NCBI GenBank assembly: GCA_964434735.1
Contig: CAYSWK010000001.1
Span: 46,924 to 110,923, forward strand
Reading direction: 5' to 3'
Length of the DNA: 64,000 bases
Source: CAYSWK01 sp964434735
GTDB lineage: Archaea; Micrarchaeota; Micrarchaeia; Anstonellales; Bilamarchaeaceae
Part shown: in pieces, positions 60,799 through 64,000 of the stretch
Layout of the letters: each line of letters begins with the position of its first letter
Position numbering within the stretch: the first letter of the stretch is position 1
The notes under the pieces: generated by a model
Database searches by the model: none
What the model was told of the DNA's origin: nothing
What the model saw: only the letters and a program-made list of their open reading frames with translations
Made by a program: the position numbers and the translations under genes

Positions 60799-62205
60799 AT
60801 GGATGCAAAAAAAGCAAAGGAACTAGTTGATAAGGACGGACTTGATATGGTTGATGTCAAGTTTGTCGATGTTTTAGGAACCTGGCACCATTTTACCGTA
60901 CCTACTCACGAAGTACAGTTCGGGCATGACGTTCTTCCCTTTGACGGATCTTCAATCCGCGGATTCCAGGAAATAAACGAAAGCGACCTTGACCTTCATC
61001 TTGATTACTCAACGGCAATGACCGACCCGTTTTCATCAAAAACGCTCACCGTCATTGCAGACGTTCACGACCCGATAAAAAAGGTTCCCTATTCTCGTGA
61101 CCCCCGAGGAATTGCAAAAAAGGCAGAACAGTACTTAGCAAGCACAGGAATTGCAGATACTATCTATGTTGGCCCTGAAGCGGAATTTTTCATATTCGAT
61201 CACTTGGCATATAATTACAATGAATATTCTTCATTCCATGCAATCGACTCCGAAGAAGGAATCTGGAATGCCGGAGATGAGGACTCTCCAAATCCTGCAT
61301 ACAAAATGAAATTTAAAGGAGGATATTTCCCCGTTTCGCCCAATGACCGTTTCCAGGAAATGAGAAATGAAATGGTACGGATTATGGAACAGTCCGGAAT
61401 GGTAATGGAAAGGCACCACCACGAAGTTGCAACGGCTGGACAATGCGAAATTGATTTCCGCTTTGACAAGATGACCCGTTCTGCTGACAATATTATGATG
61501 TATAAGTACATCGTAAAAAACGTTGCTGCTGAATATGGTAAGGTTGCAACATTCATGCCAAAACCTTTGTTCAACGACAACGGTTCCGGAATGCACACTC
61601 ACCAGTCGCTCTGGAAAGATGGCAAGAACCTCTTTGCAGGGGACGGGTACGGAGACATGAGCGAAACGGCGTTATATTACATTGGAGGCATTTTGCACCA
61701 TGCGCATGCAATGGCTGCCATTTTGAATCCAACGACCAATTCGTACAAGCGGCTTGTCCCCGGATTTGAAGCACCCGTTAACCTTGCCTACTCATACCGC
61801 AACCGTTCAGCAGCAGTACGTATTCCCGTAACCCCCAAGGAAGCAGTGAAGGCAAAGCGTATGGAATACCGCTCACCCGACCCTTCCGCGAATCCGTACT
61901 TAGCATTTGCAGTTATGCTTATGGCAGGAATTGACGGAATCAAGAATAAAAGACACCCCGGAGACCCTGTTGACGGAGATATTTATCGCATGTCTGAAGC
62001 ACAACGCAAGAACATCAAGCAGCTCCCCGGATCATTGCACGAGGCACTTGACGCGCTTGAAGCAGATCATGCGTTCCTTCTTGAGGGCGGCGTATTCACC
62101 AAGGACTTGATCGAAACGTGGATAGACTACAAGAGGAAAAACGAAGTGGATGCAATCCGTCTTCGACCGCATCCTTATGAGTTTTACTTGTATCACGATG
62201 TGTAA
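60799..62205 (+). CDS. glnA: Glutamine synthetase type I
   Basis: A 468-residue GSI. Conserved blocks: PFDGSSIRGFQEINESDLDL, GPEAEFFIFD, MERHHHEVATAGQCEIDF, KPLFNDNGSGMHTHQSLWKDG, NPTTNSYKRLVPGFEAPVNLAYS and RNRSAAVRIP. The adenylylation-site pattern of the bacterial beta type is not evident. It makes glutamine from glutamate, ammonia and ATP. The ATG at 60799 follows AGGTGAAACC; longer in-frame starts lie in the promoter. Control by the divergent Lrp is likely. Confidence 0.97.
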   Translation: MDAKKAKELVDKDGLDMVDVKFVDVLGTWHHFTVPTHEVQFGHDVLPFDGSSIRGFQEINESDLDLHLDYSTAMTDPFSSKTLTVIADVHDPIKKVPYSRDPRGIAKKAEQYLASTGIADTIYVGPEAEFFIFDHLAYNYNEYSSFHAIDSEEGIWNAGDEDSPNPAYKMKFKGGYFPVSPNDRFQEMRNEMVRIMEQSGMVMERHHHEVATAGQCEIDFRFDKMTRSADNIMMYKYIVKNVAAEYGKVATFMPKPLFNDNGSGMHTHQSLWKDGKNLFAGDGYGDMSETALYYIGGILHHAHAMAAILNPTTNSYKRLVPGFEAPVNLAYSYRNRSAAVRIPVTPKEAVKAKRMEYRSPDPSANPYLAFAVMLMAGIDGIKNKRHPGDPVDGDIYRMSEAQRKNIKQLPGSLHEALDALEADHAFLLEGGVFTKDLIETWIDYKRKNEVDAIRLRPHPYEFYLYHDV

Positions 62206-62214
62206 ATGTGCAAT

Positions 62215-62245
62215 TATTTGATTTTTTTATTTTTCTTTTCCTACT
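62215..62245 (+). terminator. T-rich terminator after glnA
   Basis: Runs of seven, five and four T residues follow the glnA stop, just before the convergent RelA/SpoT-like gene. Confidence 0.5.
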
Positions 62246-62263
62246 TTAAATACTAAAAAGAGA

Positions 62264-63805
62264 CTAGTGCTTGCCGCTTCCATTCCCATTGCCAAGACTT
62301 CCGGACCTCAAGGAAGCAAGCGCACCACGTTCAATGCTTTCACGGGCTGCAGCTGCAAGCTCACTTTCACCGCCAAGATATCTAAAGTGCGCAGCACCAC
62401 CTTGGTTAAGCCAACGATAAATCGTTTCCCCATGCATCTGGATTTCAAAAGGAAAAAGAGTCATGTCCTCAATAGTGACTCCACGGCGAAAGAAATCGTA
62501 CTGGACTGCAAGATACCCATTTGGCTTATCATACGGGTCGTCCTTGCATTCCTTGCCTGCATGCTTCAAATGATACAGCTGAAGCATAACTGAAGATTTT
62601 ACATAATCTCCAACAAGCGTAAGAAACTCCTTAAGTTTCGCACGATAGTGAGGGTCGGTAATAATTGCTTGATTTCCATCACCAAGCAGAAACTCATCAA
62701 GCGGTTTTCCATTCACGCTTTTGATAACTACTTGCAAAGCAACCGTATCATGGAATGATTCCCAAGGGTAGTATTCGGCTTTTGAAGCGACAAACTGGCT
62801 AAAGGCGTTTGAAAACCACCAGAGATTCTCGCGTTTAAACCCTGAAAGATCCAGCGAGTCAAACTGCCTATCCGTTGTTGAACAATCAACAGCTGAATGA
62901 TTAAACTCTTTTCGAATATACCGTTCGGCTTTGCCAAGAAGTTTGCCCTCATGTTTTACCGGGCGCATATGAATTTCCACTTCAATGCCGTGGGTTTGAA
63001 GCGTAGATATGATAATTTTTCTAATGAAATCATTGACAAACCGTTGAGTTTGCTGAAGCAAATGATCATGACGTGGATGTGCCTGGAATCTCCTTAAGCT
63101 AACCTTAAGCGCAGGATGAAACGCATCAAAATAATGCCCAAAAAGGTCACCTGCAAGCTGAGGGTACCCGAGCGCTTCTGAAAGCGGCGCATACGCCCAT
63201 CTTCCAACCCATGCTGCTCTTCGTAAACGTACCAAAAGAGCTTCAGAAGACTCGCTTCCGTAATCATAAAATAATGCTTTTTGAATAGGTGTCCCTCCAA
63301 ATTGTGCAGATAAATGGGAAACAGAACCAACGTCTATATGTGTCTGGGCAAGGTCGGCAATGCGAACTAAAAGGCCAAGATTAGTTGGATCAGTTGCAAA
63401 CTCAAGAAACGTTACTCTGTCAAATCGTTCTGCAGTATCGAGTTCACGATGAAGATCGAAACCAGTCATTGCCGATTGTAACTCCCGTTCAGAAAGAAGG
63501 GAAGGAAGAACATGTCCTTTCTTAAGGGCAGCAACAATTTTATCTACTGAAAGAGTATGAAAAAGGGCAGTTGCTGCAAGCGTCCCATTGGCAACAGCAC
63601 GAACATGATCTGAATCTGAAGCGTCCTGTCCAATAGAAAGTGTTGAAGGCTCAAAAAGGCCAACGGCATCCATCTTATCAAGCACGTCCTTGCCATGCTG
63701 GTATGCGCCTGGCACACTCATTTGTTTTTCAAAAAAAGTACGAGCAGTAGCATGAAGCTGTGCAAGATCCGTAAGTGCCGTTTGTCTTCGCAGTACCTGT
63801 GCCAT
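62264..63805 (-). CDS. Full-length RelA/SpoT-like protein with degenerate HD domain
   Basis: A 513-residue protein that follows the bacterial Rel layout. The HD-domain place (about 30-230) has ATALFHTLS where hydrolases have A-x-L-x-HD, LLVRIADLAQTH (146-155) matching L-x-K-L-A-D-R-x-H, and WAYAPLSEALGYPQLAGDLFGHYFDAFHP (203-231) matching the YAPLAxRLG helix. The key HD pair is missing, so hydrolase activity is doubtful. The synthetase place has RPVKHEGKLLGKAERY (281-296), HDTVALQVV with the metal Asp at 353, DKPNGYLAVQ (426-435) and FEIQMHGETIYRWLNQGGAAHFRY (453-476) with the catalytic Glu. The TGS and ACT parts of bacterial Rel are absent. A TATA-like ATTTAAATA lies about 40 bases upstream. 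Assignment is by motif reading. Confidence 0.7.
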   Translation of the reverse strand: MAQVLRRQTALTDLAQLHATARTFFEKQMSVPGAYQHGKDVLDKMDAVGLFEPSTLSIGQDASDSDHVRAVANGTLAATALFHTLSVDKIVAALKKGHVLPSLLSERELQSAMTGFDLHRELDTAERFDRVTFLEFATDPTNLGLLVRIADLAQTHIDVGSVSHLSAQFGGTPIQKALFYDYGSESSEALLVRLRRAAWVGRWAYAPLSEALGYPQLAGDLFGHYFDAFHPALKVSLRRFQAHPRHDHLLQQTQRFVNDFIRKIIISTLQTHGIEVEIHMRPVKHEGKLLGKAERYIRKEFNHSAVDCSTTDRQFDSLDLSGFKRENLWWFSNAFSQFVASKAEYYPWESFHDTVALQVVIKSVNGKPLDEFLLGDGNQAIITDPHYRAKLKEFLTLVGDYVKSSVMLQLYHLKHAGKECKDDPYDKPNGYLAVQYDFFRRGVTIEDMTLFPFEIQMHGETIYRWLNQGGAAHFRYLGGESELAAAARESIERGALASLRSGSLGNGNGSGKH

Positions 63806-63898
63806 TTCCCCTCTCTCCCTCTCTTTAATATAACCACAAACTTTATTTAAATGTAACTATTGGTTAAAACCGCATATAAATGGCTGTCCCTAAACCAA

Positions 63899-64000
63899 CT
63901 AGTCAACCGTAACTGTCTTAATATTTACAAATTCCTTAATTCCGATTTCAGACATTTCGCGCCCCATACCGGATTTTTTTATTCCCCCAAAAGGAAGCTT
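63899..64000 (-). CDS. Aldehyde dehydrogenase, C-terminal 33 residues (cut by window edge)
   Basis: The minus-strand frame from the window edge reads LPFGGIKKSGMGREMSEIG and ends IKTVTVD. This is the C-terminal signature of the NAD(P)-dependent aldehyde dehydrogenase superfamily, with the PFGG-x-K-x-SG-x-GRE block. The rest of the gene lies to the right. The substrate cannot be told from this part. About 90 bases without a gene separate it from the RelA/SpoT-like gene. Confidence 0.85.
   Translation of the reverse strand, partial: KLPFGGIKKSGMGREMSEIGIKEFVNIKTVTVD

Overview
The window is archaeal. It encodes archaeal DnaG, uS10, eL41, uL1-uL10-P1 (L12), uS13-uS4-uS11-Rpo3, aEF1B, Spt5 and SecE; its tRNA genes are interrupted by bulge-helix-bulge introns; starts are preceded by GGTGA-type ribosome sites or sit just behind TATA boxes; and the pilin-like protein has a class III signal peptide. 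FtsZ, a SUF cluster, many large Cys-rich secreted proteins and compact gene spacing fit a DPANN-type lineage (Diapherotrites, Micrarchaeota or similar). That placement is inference; no rRNA is present to settle it.

Layout. 1-3.8 kb: thioredoxin-fold protein (cut by the left edge), LemA, HtpX, a wHTH/coiled-coil protein. 3.8-6.7 kb (minus): DnaG, a small Toprim protein, a DUF167 protein, a CBS-pair protein. 6.8-12.3 kb (minus): a type IV pilus-like operon of TadA/VirB11 ATPase, coiled-coil protein, two half-size TadC proteins and a pilin. 12.4-15.4 kb: a DUF4304 protein, uS10, eL41 and the uL1-uL10-P1 operon. 15.5-17 kb: a divergent pair, one member being a small RelA/SpoT-like protein. 17.07-17.28 kb: tRNA-Gly(CCC) with two introns, followed by an m5C RNA methyltransferase and a PUA-like protein. 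18.5-33.5 kb (minus): an eight-gene envelope operon. 33.5-38.1 kb: sufBDC diverging from sufS-sufU across a DtxR-like palindrome, then a PAP2 phosphatase. 38.6-39.2 kb: a gene-free stretch full of hairpins. 39.2-43.7 kb: RtcB, type 2 IPP isomerase and two unknown genes. 43.7-46.6 kb (minus): translation/RNA polymerase operon. 46.8-49 kb: tRNA-Arg(GCG) with an intron, FtsZ, SecE, Spt5. 49-56.9 kb (minus): a second envelope locus with a lytic-transglycosylase-like lipoprotein and a 1626-residue membrane protein. 57-64 kb: AAA ATPase, PLD-like protein, SIMPL protein, membrane-anchored ArsR regulator, Lrp diverging from glnA, a full-length RelA/SpoT-like protein, and the C-terminus of an aldehyde dehydrogenase cut by the right edge.

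The best candidate for an undescribed system is the pair of envelope loci at 18.5-33.5 kb and 49-56.9 kb. The first holds six tandem paralogous polytopic membrane proteins, a giant Cys-rich lipoprotein and a giant single-pass protein. The second repeats the lipoprotein plus single-pass pair; the two single-pass proteins share a membrane-exit motif, and the second lipoprotein carries an SLT domain. Polytopic core, lipoprotein and transglycosylase together recall VirB6, VirB7 and VirB1 of type IV secretion, but no VirB4/VirD4 is visible, so the role is a hypothesis. Other notable points are the tRNA-Gly with two sequence-related introns, two RelA/SpoT-like proteins in one archaeal window, and the hairpin-rich locus at 38.7-39.1 kb. 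A 100-N assembly gap lies inside the giant lipoprotein gene.
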